Source: Pectobacterium punjabense | GTDB taxonomy: Bacteria; Pseudomonadota; Gammaproteobacteria; Enterobacterales; Enterobacteriaceae | Reading direction: 5' to 3' | DNA: 64,000 nucleotides | NCBI RefSeq assembly: GCF_012427845.1 | Contig: NZ_CP038498.1 | Coordinates: 1,798,001-1,862,000 of the forward strand | In this document: piece by piece, positions 8,204 to 16,081 of the stretch | Layout: every line of letters begins with the position of its first letter | How positions within the stretch are numbered: position 1 is the stretch's first letter | Program-made: the position numbers and the translations under genes | The notes under the pieces: model-generated | Told to the model about the DNA's origin: nothing | What the model saw: only the letters and a program-made list of their open reading frames with translations | Databases searched by the model: none

Positions 8204-9655
8204 ATGAGTAGGAGCGATTTTACTTTTCAACCTAACGTATCTATTGATGATATTCTGTTAGATCCACAGAACCCAAGAATTCGAGCAGGAGAGGATCAAA
8301 ATGATTGTATTTCTCGTGTATTGCGTAAGGAAGAGCAAATATTACGATTAATGAATTCTATTGCACTTGATGGGCTATCCACTATGCCAATACTTCTTAT
8401 GCCAAATGGAAATGGTAAATGGGTCGTCAAGGATGGAAATAGGCGTATAACTTCTTTAAAACTTCTTAACAATCCAGATCTATGTCCATTGGAAACATTG
8501 AGAAGTAAAATTAGATTAATATCAAAATCAAATAAAGAAAATATACCTAAACATATAGATTGTTTATCTAGTAGTGATAGCGATGCTATTGCAAAGGAAG
8601 TTATCAGTAGGCATTCAGGAGCATTAGGTGGCGCTGGACAATTAGACTGGTCTGCATACTTAAGAACCGTATATCTTTTGAATACCGGTCATCCATCTGA
8701 ATATAAAAGGGCTGGTCAGTATTTGTTTTGGGCTGAAAATAATAAAATACCTGTAGAGGATGATTTCCCTATAACTAATATTAGTCGTTTTTTCAATGAG
8801 GATAATTTGAAATTATTAGGTTTTGACATTTCAGATGATCAATTGGAACCTATTCTTCCTGAAGATAAATTAATAAGAATGGCCTATAAAGTTATCAATG
8901 ATTTTTATTCAAAGAGAAAAACCGTAAATGACGTTTATACTCCAGAGCAGGCAAAGAGTTATTTAAATGAAGTTCGTTCTAGTGCTGGTGTTGTAAGCGA
9001 TGAAACAGAAATGGAAGAGGAAAGTAACGCGAATCGACCATTTAGCACAAACTCTTCTGATAACAGTGGTAATGAGTCTTCTTCTACTACCGGAAGTGAA
9101 GATAATTCTGATGAGACAGATAATTCATCCTCAAATAACTCTAATTCAAATAAAGGAGAGGATTCTAATGGTTCAGAGAAAAAATCGAAAAGAGTAAGTC
9201 CACCAAGAAAACCTAATTGGGATAGAAAAAAATTATTCTGGAAAGGAGCTAGTTGTCCTGTTATACCAAGTTCAGAACTTAAGGCAAGAAATATTGTTAG
9301 AGAAATAGGAAAAATAAATTCTGAAGATGCAACTTTAGCGGTAACAATGCTCTTACGTGGACTTGTTGAACTAAGTGTTGGATATCATAGAAAGAATAAT
9401 AATATGAAAGATTTAACTAAATTAGCAGACAACATGCAATCATCTGCTGATTCTATGTATCAGGCTAATAAAATTGATCGATCACAACTCGATTTGATTA
9501 AAGCCTACACAAATACATCAAGAACTGATGTCGGCATATTAAATATAGATACATTGCAGAAATATCTACATAGAGAGACTCATATGCCTAATAAACAAAC
9601 AATTCATACGTTCTGGGATGAGATTTGCTTCTTTGTTAAGCTATGTTGGCAATAA
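8204..9655 (+). CDS. ParB/Srx-like nuclease-fold protein, first gene of a candidate defence cassette
   Basis: A 483-residue protein. Residues about 10-95 read as a ParB/sulfiredoxin-like domain: DPQNPRI at 20-26, a helix with EEQILRLMNSI, then VVKDGNRRITSLKLL where DGNRR (77-81) is the family's nucleotide-binding loop. Residues about 100-260 are a mixed helical region. Residues 265-330 are a low-complexity Ser/Asn/Asp/Glu linker ending in a basic KKSKR patch. The C-terminal 150 residues are helical and end with an HRETHMP...FWDEICFF stretch that recalls HEPN-type C-termini of abortive-infection proteins, a weak resemblance. It is followed after 60 bases by a DNA adenine methyltransferase and then a membrane protein, all in one direction. 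No chromosome-partition gene (ParA) is nearby, so plasmid partition is unlikely. Confidence 0.75.
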   Translation: MSRSDFTFQPNVSIDDILLDPQNPRIRAGEDQNDCISRVLRKEEQILRLMNSIALDGLSTMPILLMPNGNGKWVVKDGNRRITSLKLLNNPDLCPLETLRSKIRLISKSNKENIPKHIDCLSSSDSDAIAKEVISRHSGALGGAGQLDWSAYLRTVYLLNTGHPSEYKRAGQYLFWAENNKIPVEDDFPITNISRFFNEDNLKLLGFDISDDQLEPILPEDKLIRMAYKVINDFYSKRKTVNDVYTPEQAKSYLNEVRSSAGVVSDETEMEEESNANRPFSTNSSDNSGNESSSTTGSEDNSDETDNSSSNNSNSNKGEDSNGSEKKSKRVSPPRKPNWDRKKLFWKGASCPVIPSSELKARNIVREIGKINSEDATLAVTMLLRGLVELSVGYHRKNNNMKDLTKLADNMQSSADSMYQANKIDRSQLDLIKAYTNTSRTDVGILNIDTLQKYLHRETHMPNKQTIHTFWDEICFFVKLCWQ

Positions 9656-9715
9656 ATTTTGTTAAATTTATACTGAGATGTTAATCTCATATTATAAAAA
9701 CTAGGAGAAAGTCTA

Positions 9716-10579
9716 ATGAGATTTGGCACACCGTTGAGATATCCTGGCGGAAAAGGAAAACTTACAGAATATCTGAAGCTTGTACTGATTCAGAATGAAT
9801 TAGTTTCTGGACATTATGTAGAACCATATGCTGGTGGCTCAGGTATTGCAATAAACTTGTTATTACAAGGCTATGTTAGTCACATTCATCTTAATGATAT
9901 CAATTATTCAGTTTATGCTTTCTGGCATAGTGTACTGAATGACACTGATAAATTATGTGAAATGATTATTAGCACTAAAGTAACAATAGATGAGTGGCAC
10001 AATCAAAAAATGATACAAAAAAACGTATCTAATTTTAGCTTGCTTGAGGTCGGTTTTTCAACTTTCTTCTTGAACAGAACCAACAGATCAGGGATCTTGA
10101 CTGCTGGTGTTATTGGTGGGAAAAACCAAGAAGGGAACTGGAAGCTTGATGCTCGATATAATAAAGAAGATCTTGTTTCTAGAATTGAACGAATTTATTT
10201 AAATAAAGAAAAGATTAGTTTGTATAATATTGATGCAAAATTTTTTATAAAAGATATTTTGCCAAACTTTCCCGATGAAACTCTTATTTATCTTGATCCA
10301 CCTTATTATGTTAAAGGTCAAGGGCTTTATGAAAATCATTATACTCATGATGATCATCTTGAAATAGCTAAAATCGTTCAAAATGATATAAATCACCCTT
10401 GGGTTGTTTCATATGACAATGTTTCAGAAATAGCGGATATGTATAATTCTTCTGAAAGCATCATTTATGGTATAAATTATAGTGCTCAGAATAGGTATGA
10501 AGGCTCAGAAATTATGTTTTTCAGTGATAAAATACAAATTCCAGATGTCAAAAACCCATCGAATCTAAGGGCCTCTTAA
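9716..10579 (+). CDS. D12-class N6-adenine DNA methyltransferase
   Basis: A 287-residue protein with the motif order of the Dam/D12 class: RYPGGK (8-13, motif X), VEPYAGGSG (35-43, motif I, S-adenosylmethionine binding) and DPPYY (194-198, motif IV, catalytic). The size is typical of Dam-type enzymes. It transfers a methyl group to adenine N6 in a sequence context that cannot be read from the protein. A good ribosome-binding site (AGGAGAAAG) precedes ATG 9716. No recognisable restriction endonuclease gene is adjacent; instead the neighbours are the ParB-like protein and a membrane-anchored protein, so self/non-self marking in a non-classical system is a reasonable inference. The very AT-rich codon use matches its neighbours. 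Confidence 0.9.
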   Translation: MRFGTPLRYPGGKGKLTEYLKLVLIQNELVSGHYVEPYAGGSGIAINLLLQGYVSHIHLNDINYSVYAFWHSVLNDTDKLCEMIISTKVTIDEWHNQKMIQKNVSNFSLLEVGFSTFFLNRTNRSGILTAGVIGGKNQEGNWKLDARYNKEDLVSRIERIYLNKEKISLYNIDAKFFIKDILPNFPDETLIYLDPPYYVKGQGLYENHYTHDDHLEIAKIVQNDINHPWVVSYDNVSEIADMYNSSESIIYGINYSAQNRYEGSEIMFFSDKIQIPDVKNPSNLRAS

Positions 10580-10675
10580 TCGCTTTTAGTAGATATTTAA
10601 CTATTTTTCTTGTATGAAATCGTTCTATCAAACTTATATGGTTTATAATGATCTTTTTAGATTAATGGATTAACG

Positions 10676-11809
10676 ATGGAAAATAATATTGTTTTATCTG
10701 GTTTTTTTATATTTCTTATTGTGTCTATTTATTTTGGCAGTTGGTCCGTTTTTTTTTATAATAAAAAATTTAGATTGGATGAACGAAGTCTTGATCAACA
10801 GCCTATTTTTTGGTACGCAGTTGCTTCTCCTTTAATAGTTTTTTTTATACTTGGAATTTTTGTTTGGAAAGATTCTATACCCGATTTTAGTCGTCATGGT
10901 TTTGATGAATTTTACAGCATAAGCAAATTCCCATTATCTATTTTAGCACTATCTCCGATATTAGGGGCCTTTGTCGCTAGTGTGCATAGAACAATTCAGA
11001 CTGAGCGACAAATAGAAAAAACTAACGAACAATTAAAATTAGTAAAAGTTAAAAATAATGCGGATTTGTTTTATAGCCACTATAAATATACTTTAGATGA
11101 AATGAAAAATGTTGAAGTTATTAATTTTTTTGAAAATCCGCTTTCATTTAGAGATAAATTGAAAAAAAACATTTCGACTGATGACGGAAATAAAATTGAG
11201 ATTAAATTAAATATTAAATATCCGGGTAAACTTTATAAAAAAATATTTAACTCAATGGATAAGAATTTAAAGGATGGGTTTGAAGTCAATGTTAATGGCG
11301 GTTTTTTTATTAAAGTAATTGAAGAGCTTGATTTATTAACTGAGGTTTTAAATAGATATGATTTTGAGATTAGCCTAGATAATGATTGCTATCATATTGA
11401 TTCAAAGGTAACTTTTGATTTTTTTAAGTGTGAATTTCTCAGTGAGATGAAGTCTATAGTAGATAGGCTAATAGATGAATTTTGTCTTGAAAAAAAACAT
11501 TTCGAATGGAAGGTTATTGATGATTTAATTGATGTTAATAAATTTGATGTGCTGTTTAATAATCCTGAGTCATATTTGGAAAGTAGTGATTCTAAAATAG
11601 TTAACCATTACATTGGCTTTGTTAAAATCTTACAGGAGTATATATTACTATTTTGTGATTGTATTCAGGAAGTTATAAGTATAATAGAAAGCGATCCTTT
11701 CTATGATTATTATCTTGATTTTAGGAATAAAGAAATAGACTTTGACATCAATTCTTATTGTGTGGAGTTGATAACAACAAAGTTTTTTAGAAATAATATA
11801 CAATTTTAA
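10676..11809 (+). CDS. Membrane-anchored helical protein, abortive-infection-like
   Basis: A 377-residue protein with three hydrophobic segments at about 4-22, 45-64 and 85-104, followed by a predicted coiled coil (HRTIQTERQIEKTNEQLKLV, 104-123) and then NNADLFYSHYKY (127-138) leading into a long cytoplasmic helical domain. This layout (membrane helices, short coiled coil, N-x-F-Y-x-H-Y region) resembles proteins annotated as putative phage abortive infection (PutAbiC) and some retron-associated two-helix effectors; that likeness is by pattern only. It is the third gene of the ParB-methyltransferase cassette (96-base gap) and is followed by a terminator. A membrane effector triggered by the two upstream proteins is the working hypothesis. 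No catalytic motif was seen. Confidence 0.65.
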   Translation: MENNIVLSGFFIFLIVSIYFGSWSVFFYNKKFRLDERSLDQQPIFWYAVASPLIVFFILGIFVWKDSIPDFSRHGFDEFYSISKFPLSILALSPILGAFVASVHRTIQTERQIEKTNEQLKLVKVKNNADLFYSHYKYTLDEMKNVEVINFFENPLSFRDKLKKNISTDDGNKIEIKLNIKYPGKLYKKIFNSMDKNLKDGFEVNVNGGFFIKVIEELDLLTEVLNRYDFEISLDNDCYHIDSKVTFDFFKCEFLSEMKSIVDRLIDEFCLEKKHFEWKVIDDLIDVNKFDVLFNNPESYLESSDSKIVNHYIGFVKILQEYILLFCDCIQEVISIIESDPFYDYYLDFRNKEIDFDINSYCVELITTKFFRNNIQF

Positions 11810-11813
11810 AATT

Positions 11814-11855
11814 AAAACCTGAAAGGATAATTTTAAATCGAATCAGGTTTTATAA
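11814..11855 (+). terminator. Terminator of the ParB-methyltransferase cassette
   Basis: AAAACCTGA (11814-11822) pairs perfectly with TCAGGTTTT (11843-11851), five bases after the last stop codon. The loop is long (20 bases). The right arm itself ends in four T residues. It may also serve the convergent small genes, which end at 11861. Confidence 0.65.
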
Positions 11856-11860
11856 AATTT

Positions 11861-12034
11861 TTAATTAATATTATTGTCTGAATGTAAATCCTGATACAAC
11901 CAGTCGAGCCTTTCCCATAAGATGAACGTCAAAATCTCTTTGGCTTGAGGGTTCTTGGTTTCGATCACGGCGTAGATCAACGCTCGGCACTGATCGATGA
12001 TTTCTTCCTGCTCTAGAGGTGTGTTATCGAACAT
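11861..12034 (-). CDS. Small acidic protein of unknown function (57 residues)
   Basis: A 57-residue reading frame from ATG 12034, starting MFDNTPLEQEEIIDQ and ending in a Trp-rich amphipathic helix (FILWERLDWLYQDL) and an Asn-rich tail. Its start overlaps the end of the 38-residue frame upstream by 11 bases, which suggests translational coupling and supports both as real genes. An AGGTGAG sequence lies just upstream of the ATG. Low isoelectric point and helical content would fit a small regulator or an inhibitor of a neighbour. Not recognised. Confidence 0.5.
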   Translation of the reverse strand: MFDNTPLEQEEIIDQCRALIYAVIETKNPQAKEILTFILWERLDWLYQDLHSDNNIN

Positions 12035-12140
12035 GACTCACCTCTGCTGTCTGTTGCCGGAACTGATTAAAATAGCGCTTAGTGAATTGCTTAAAGTGCT
12101 GATCTTCCAATAGGGAATTGCTAGACTTGCTGATAGCCAT
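12024..12140 (-). CDS. Very small basic protein (38 residues)
   Basis: Reading frame from ATG 12140 (MAISKSSNSLLEDQHF...), chosen because AAGGAAAG lies eight bases upstream; a longer in-frame extension to 12263 lacks such a site and crosses the promoter region of the divergent RHH gene. The sequence is rich in Lys, Arg, Gln and Phe (QFTKRYFNQFRQQ). Its stop overlaps the start of the 57-residue gene. The pair diverges from the RHH/nuclease-like pair at 12282, so both could be controlled from the same 140-base region. Function unknown. Confidence 0.45.
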   Translation of the reverse strand: MAISKSSNSLLEDQHFKQFTKRYFNQFRQQTAEVSHVR

Positions 12141-12238
12141 ATCGTTACTTTCCTTAACGTTGTGGTTAGTCTCTGTCTGATATGTCCGTATCAGGCAGGG
12201 ACGAAACTGGTGATGAGTGTAATGTGCTTTTGTGATAG

Positions 12239-12282
12239 TGTACGTACCTATGGAATTTATCATATTGAAAAAGGTACGTACA
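12239..12282. promoter_or_regulatory. Paired palindromic operator before the RHH gene
   Basis: A 10-base perfect inverted repeat (TGTACGTACC at 12239-12248, GGTACGTACA at 12273-12282) is separated by 24 bases. Each arm contains the 8-base palindrome GTACGTAC, so there are two identical sites 34 bases apart, about three helical turns, the second touching the ATG. This is what an autorepressing ribbon-helix-helix dimer of dimers would bind. Which protein binds is inferred. Confidence 0.65.
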
Positions 12283-12476
12283 TGTCAACGATAAAACGAG
12301 ATACGAAAAAATCTTCATCAGTGGGGAAATCACCTACCTTCCAGATACGGATCTCTCCTGAGCTACGTGAGCAGTTAGATGAAGTTGTAGCAACAGAAGG
12401 TGTCAGCTTAGGTAATTGGTTCAAGGAACTTGCACGTAAAGAGCTTCGCAAGAAGGGGATTGAGCCGAAGGGATGA
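12282..12476 (+). CDS. Ribbon-helix-helix DNA-binding protein (Arc/MetJ type)
   Basis: A 64-residue protein started at ATG 12282, directly after the second GTACGTAC palindrome; a longer frame upstream would run through the operator. After a basic Ser/Lys-rich N-terminus, residues 19-25 (FQIRISP) form the β-strand, then two helices (ELREQLDEVVATEG, SLGNWFKELARKELRKKG), the classic Arc-type RHH fold used as antitoxins and autorepressors. The end carries a basic tail. The gene is 62 bases upstream of a PD-(D/E)XK-like protein, an arrangement like a toxin-antitoxin or regulated nuclease pair. No Shine-Dalgarno is evident because the operator occupies its position; GAAAAAGG at 12267-12274 is the best candidate. 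Confidence 0.75.
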   Translation: MSTIKRDTKKSSSVGKSPTFQIRISPELREQLDEVVATEGVSLGNWFKELARKELRKKGIEPKG

Positions 12477-12538
12477 ATGGACCTTCCTTTCCTGGCCTTG
12501 CCCAAAAACTAGCAAGACCTATCTCACAGGATATGTAA

Positions 12539-12937
12539 GTGAACGACGAAGTCGAAGAGCTACTGGTAGCTGCAATAGACTTGGCGGCGAAATACAAAAA
12601 ACTTACAGGTAAGCCGCTCGGAATAACCGGTGAAGTGGCAGAGTTCTATGCCGCTAAGCTATTAGGTTTGAAACTAATGGAAGCCCGTAGTGCTGGATAT
12701 GATGCTACTGGTTCTGATGCTCGTAAAATTCAAATTAAAGGTCGTTCTCTTGCTAATAGTTCAAAGCCGGGGCAAAGGGTAGGGTCAATCAGGTTAGAGC
12801 ATGAATGGGATTCTGTGATTTTGGTATTAATGGATGACGTATTCACTGTCAAAGAGATGTGCGAAGCTTACCATTGTGTAGGATTTAACTTTGCTGTTTA
12901 TGAAGATGCTCTCAGCAGTATGGGAGCATCTTCATAA
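12539..12937 (+). CDS. Small PD-(D/E)XK-like protein (DUF6998-like)
   Basis: A 132-residue protein with a GTG start at 12539. Residues 28-36 (GITGEVAEF), G53-Y-D55, then KIQIKGR (63-69) match the E...D...QxK pattern of small PD-(D/E)XK nuclease folds: E32 or E35, D55, Q65 and K67. The gap of about 10 residues between D and QxK is typical. I associate this pattern with the DUF6998 family, from memory. The last 45 bases and the stop lie inside a 21-base perfect inverted repeat, which is unusual. It follows the RHH gene on the same strand. A nuclease or DNA-binding role is inferred; no methyltransferase is in this pair. Confidence 0.65.
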   Translation: MNDEVEELLVAAIDLAAKYKKLTGKPLGITGEVAEFYAAKLLGLKLMEARSAGYDATGSDARKIQIKGRSLANSSKPGQRVGSIRLEHEWDSVILVLMDDVFTVKEMCEAYHCVGFNFAVYEDALSSMGASS

Positions 12938-12944
12938 ACAGCAA
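12891..12944. repeat. 21-base perfect inverted repeat across the end of the DUF6998-like gene
   Basis: Positions 12891-12911 and 12924-12944 are exact reverse complements with a 12-base loop. The repeat covers the last 16 codons and the stop at 12937. There is no T-tract after it on either strand, so it is not a classical terminator. It could protect the messenger's 3' end, act as a protein target or be a remnant of a recombination site. Confidence 0.8.
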
Positions 12945-13114
12945 GCGTCGTTACAGAGCTGCGTTTAGAGTCGCGCCATATAAAATGTGGGTAAGTGTAT
13001 GAATGATAATTTCTTTCACAAAAAACGAATTTATTAAATGTCAAGTATATATTTAACTGAAAGAATTGAAATTTTAATCTATGTGGATGTGGTAAGTATC
13101 TTGCCTCGACATTT

Positions 13115-14143
13115 TCATTTATCTAATTGATAAAGTGGAAATTCAGATAAAGAATAAATAATTGATGGTTTGAAAATGGAATTTTCACTGGATTGATTAT
13201 ATGTAACGTCAGAACTAAAACTGTAACCTATGAATGACTCTAGTTTTATAATTGTTTCATTAAGAGGCTTTGACCATCCATCTGAAATGAATTTAAATAT
13301 TTTAGCATGAGATTCATCGCTGTGTGATATATTTGAGAAATGACCGTTTAGGCATAATTCTATATTACTTAACGCCAATTTGAAATCTTTTACAAATTGG
13401 TTTGCATTAGAAAAATGCAAAATCTCTCTCCCCTCAAAATCCTCACTAATTAATATGTTGTTTTTAACCTCTATATCCTCTATTTTTTTCTTACGCTCGG
13501 ATGCACCAATTGCAAATGATGAGTATTTGGCTTTAGTACCCGCCCAATACTTGGGAGTGAATAAATTTTCCCCGTGTAATCCTTCAACTTCACCAACAAA
13601 ACCGTAAGTATGTTTTTTTCCGTCAGAAATTAACATTAGTAAATCTGAGTGAATGAAAGTTTTTCCAATATTGCCAATATTGTATGTAAACCCAGCTTCA
13701 TTTTTTTTTGTAAAGGCTTTATAATTGTTGTGCGGGACAAATATTTTTACTGAAATGTCGTCATATTTTTCAATTATATCCTGAAGTTTAGAGTCGGAAC
13801 CAACTTTATAGATGTTCATAAATAAATATTCGAAGTTAGTTATTCCTCTTTTATTAAGGAGCCTATCCAGTAGTTTTTTAGTAATATCAATCCCATCGAT
13901 TGATCTTAAGTAATCAATCATTAAATATTCAAAGCCATGGTTGCTAACTGCGCTTTTCATTTGATTGAAGAAATTAGATGGGTGCTTAAGTTTTCCTCTG
14001 TAGCTTTCTAATGAACCGTTATCAAAATTAAATTTAAGATTTTTTTGGTTATAAATTGTCTTTAAAACTGCACAATAAAACATCGCCCAGTATGATATTG
14101 CTTCATTTATAACTCGGGGTTTAACTATAATTGTATCTTTCAT
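13115..14143 (-). CDS. Protein of unknown function, possible nuclease
   Basis: A 342-residue protein from ATG 14143; an in-frame GTG at 14152 would add three residues. The N-terminal 160 residues are mostly helical. The centre reads IHSDLLMLISDG...FVGEVEG (about 165-188), where a β-strand with an aspartate is followed by a strand with E-x-E, a weak echo of PD-(D/E)XK active sites with the final Lys absent. The C-terminal third contains helical NQFVKDFKLALSNIELC. There is no signal peptide or membrane segment. The gene is AT-rich, alone on its strand between the RHH pair and the integrase, and in typical cargo position. The family is not recognised; the nuclease idea is weak. Confidence 0.6.
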   Translation of the reverse strand: MKDTIIVKPRVINEAISYWAMFYCAVLKTIYNQKNLKFNFDNGSLESYRGKLKHPSNFFNQMKSAVSNHGFEYLMIDYLRSIDGIDITKKLLDRLLNKRGITNFEYLFMNIYKVGSDSKLQDIIEKYDDISVKIFVPHNNYKAFTKKNEAGFTYNIGNIGKTFIHSDLLMLISDGKKHTYGFVGEVEGLHGENLFTPKYWAGTKAKYSSFAIGASERKKKIEDIEVKNNILISEDFEGREILHFSNANQFVKDFKLALSNIELCLNGHFSNISHSDESHAKIFKFISDGWSKPLNETIIKLESFIGYSFSSDVTYNQSSENSIFKPSIIYSLSEFPLYQLDK

Positions 14144-14152
14144 TGAAATCAC

Positions 14153-14622
14153 TTTTGATTAAATATTAAAAATCATTAGTATTTAAAACCATCTGTAATA
14201 AATATTAATTTAAGACAAATTAGTGTGTATGTAAATAAAAAAATCACTTTACGTAAATTAAGATAAATCACAGTCGATGAATTTCTTCATGACATATAGA
14301 GGACTTCTAACTGTTTAAGGTAAATTACCAATTCATTTCTGAAAATGTTTGCACTAGGCTGCGTCTCGTAACTATTTTTTGTACAGATTTAGTCTTTACG
14401 GAACGAAAGGGAAATTACCTAAAGAGATAATTTTCGACTAAAAAATAAACAAAATGGGTGTGTTTTGACAGATTAACAACCTCCTATCTGCATCTTTTTA
14501 GCAGTGCAATGAGGTTAAGGGACACACCCTAGATGGGATGGACTACCCTACCTTAAAAAGGTAGCCCTCTTATGTTGAAGCGTGTTGCTCGAAAAGCCCC
14601 AGCGACTATGAAAGGACAGTGA
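14153..14622. other. Non-coding region between cargo gene and integrase
   Basis: No gene was seen in 470 bases. A 7-base inverted repeat with a 3-base loop (CTACCTT AAA AAGGTAG) spans 14548-14564, about 60 bases past the integrase stop, and could be a terminator without a T-tract or an excisionase/integrase arm site. Composition becomes less AT-rich toward the integrase. Confidence 0.45.
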
Positions 14623-15903
14623 TTATTGCTTTCTGTTGGCAAACTCAAACGGGCTAACTACTCCATTGCGGTTCGCATCCAGAAAATCAGCCCACCATTG
14701 CAGCATCAACTTACGCTGGTCAAGATGGCTAACTTTATGGGTATAAGCAGATCTAACGGTATTTTTTTCTTTATGGCTCATTTGAAGCTCGACCGTGTCT
14801 TCCGACCATAATCCAGATTCCGTTAATGCACTACAGGCTAACGTGCGAAAGCCATGCCCACATAGATCGGTTTTGGTGTCATATCCCATGCGCTGAAGGG
14901 CTTTATTGATAGTGCCTGAACTCATCGCAGAATCACTGTCGTAAAACCCGGTGAAAATAAAGCCGTCGCCAGCTTTTTCACCATAAGTGATCTGTTTAAC
15001 CTCTTTTAAGATCTCCACGGCTTGCCTGGAGAGTGGAACAAAATGCTTTCTCTTCATTTTTGCCCCACGGCCAGAGTATTTTACCCCTTTAACTTCCTTT
15101 CGCTGTTCAGGAATAACCCAGAGGGATTTTTTGAAGTCGATCTCATGCCATCGGGCAAAACGCAACTCACTCGACCTGACAAAAACCAATAATGTGAGTC
15201 TGATAGCCAATTCGGTTAAAAGACCCCGACCATGGTAGTCGTCGATCTTTTGTAAGAGGTCTGGAATTTCATAAATCTCGATAGAAGGGCGGTGCGCTGT
15301 CTCACCTTTTTCGACGGTGCCTGCCAAATCATAAGCGGGGTTGTAACTGATGATCTTCTGCTGGACGGCGTATCGCATGATCGACGTTGTATACTGCTTC
15401 AGGCGCATGGCGATGTCGAGATAGCCTAATTTCTCAACTTTTCTGAGTGGGGTTAGCAGATCACTGGTATCAAGCTCTGATACATCACGTTTTCCCAGAT
15501 CAGGCAGAAGATAATTTTCAATGCGTCTCCAGACCTTAACTTTGTAGTCTTCTGACCACTTGGTTTTGGTCTCTGCCCATGCACGAGCCATCACAGCAAA
15601 GGAACGGGATTCATCCTGTGCTCCTGGTTGATCCCTGATACTTGCCTTTTTCTTAGCGCCGGGATCAATCCCATTAGCAATCAGCTTACGCGCTTCATCA
15701 CGACGCTCCCTTGCGTCAGTCAAAGAAATGGCAGGGTAAACGCCCAACGCTAAAAGTTTTTGCTTCTGCGCAAAGCGGTAGGAAAGTCGCCAGTATTTAG
15801 AGCCGTTCGGGTGGACAAGCAGGTGCATACCAAAACCGTCAGTAAGCTTGTATTCTTTCTCAAGAGGTTTAGCTTTTTTTACTTTGGTGTCAGTAAGTGA
15901 CAT
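14623..15903 (-). CDS. P4-type tyrosine integrase
   Basis: A 426-residue protein. The N-terminus (3-85) is the DUF4102 arm-binding domain (LTDTKVKKAKP, LTDGFGMHLLVHPNGSKYW, LGVYPAISLTDARERR). The core-binding domain spans about 100-190, and the catalytic domain 205-400 contains R243 (FVRSSEL), H350 and R353 (CGHGFR), H377 (MSHK) and the tyrosine nucleophile Y387 (SAYTHK). All catalytic residues are present, so it should be active. It lies 180 bases from the 3' end of a tRNA-Asn gene, the classical target of this family, with the same HPI-like core. It would insert and excise the element to its left. The intervening sequence likely holds integrase arm sites. Confidence 0.93.
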   Translation of the reverse strand: MSLTDTKVKKAKPLEKEYKLTDGFGMHLLVHPNGSKYWRLSYRFAQKQKLLALGVYPAISLTDARERRDEARKLIANGIDPGAKKKASIRDQPGAQDESRSFAVMARAWAETKTKWSEDYKVKVWRRIENYLLPDLGKRDVSELDTSDLLTPLRKVEKLGYLDIAMRLKQYTTSIMRYAVQQKIISYNPAYDLAGTVEKGETAHRPSIEIYEIPDLLQKIDDYHGRGLLTELAIRLTLLVFVRSSELRFARWHEIDFKKSLWVIPEQRKEVKGVKYSGRGAKMKRKHFVPLSRQAVEILKEVKQITYGEKAGDGFIFTGFYDSDSAMSSGTINKALQRMGYDTKTDLCGHGFRTLACSALTESGLWSEDTVELQMSHKEKNTVRSAYTHKVSHLDQRKLMLQWWADFLDANRNGVVSPFEFANRKQ

Positions 15904-16046
15904 AGATTCTCTTTCCTTTTTGTTGGTATAAGGAAAATCAAACCAGGACTACCAAGAAATCTACCAACAAAATTGTTGGATTCAGGTATTTTTCAGTGGA
16001 TGTTAGTAGACAAGAGAAGAGGGGCAAGTAATTGATTAAATGCAAA

Positions 16047-16076
16047 AATGTAGACGCCCGTAGGCATCTACATTCT
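16047..16076 (-). terminator. Terminator downstream of tRNA-Asn
   Basis: On the minus strand, AATGTAGATGCC pairs with GGGCGTCTACATT around a 3-4-base loop, with one mismatch, and the descending arm runs into ATTTTTGC. It sits about seven bases past the tRNA 3' end, so it ends the tRNA transcript. If the element is inserted in the tRNA end, this terminator was brought by the element. Confidence 0.65.
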
Positions 16077-16081
16077 TTAAA

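Noticed and set aside
8204..10579. Classical type II restriction-modification system
   Set aside because: The methyltransferase is clear, but the ParB-like neighbour has no known restriction endonuclease motif; the name would claim more than the sequence shows.
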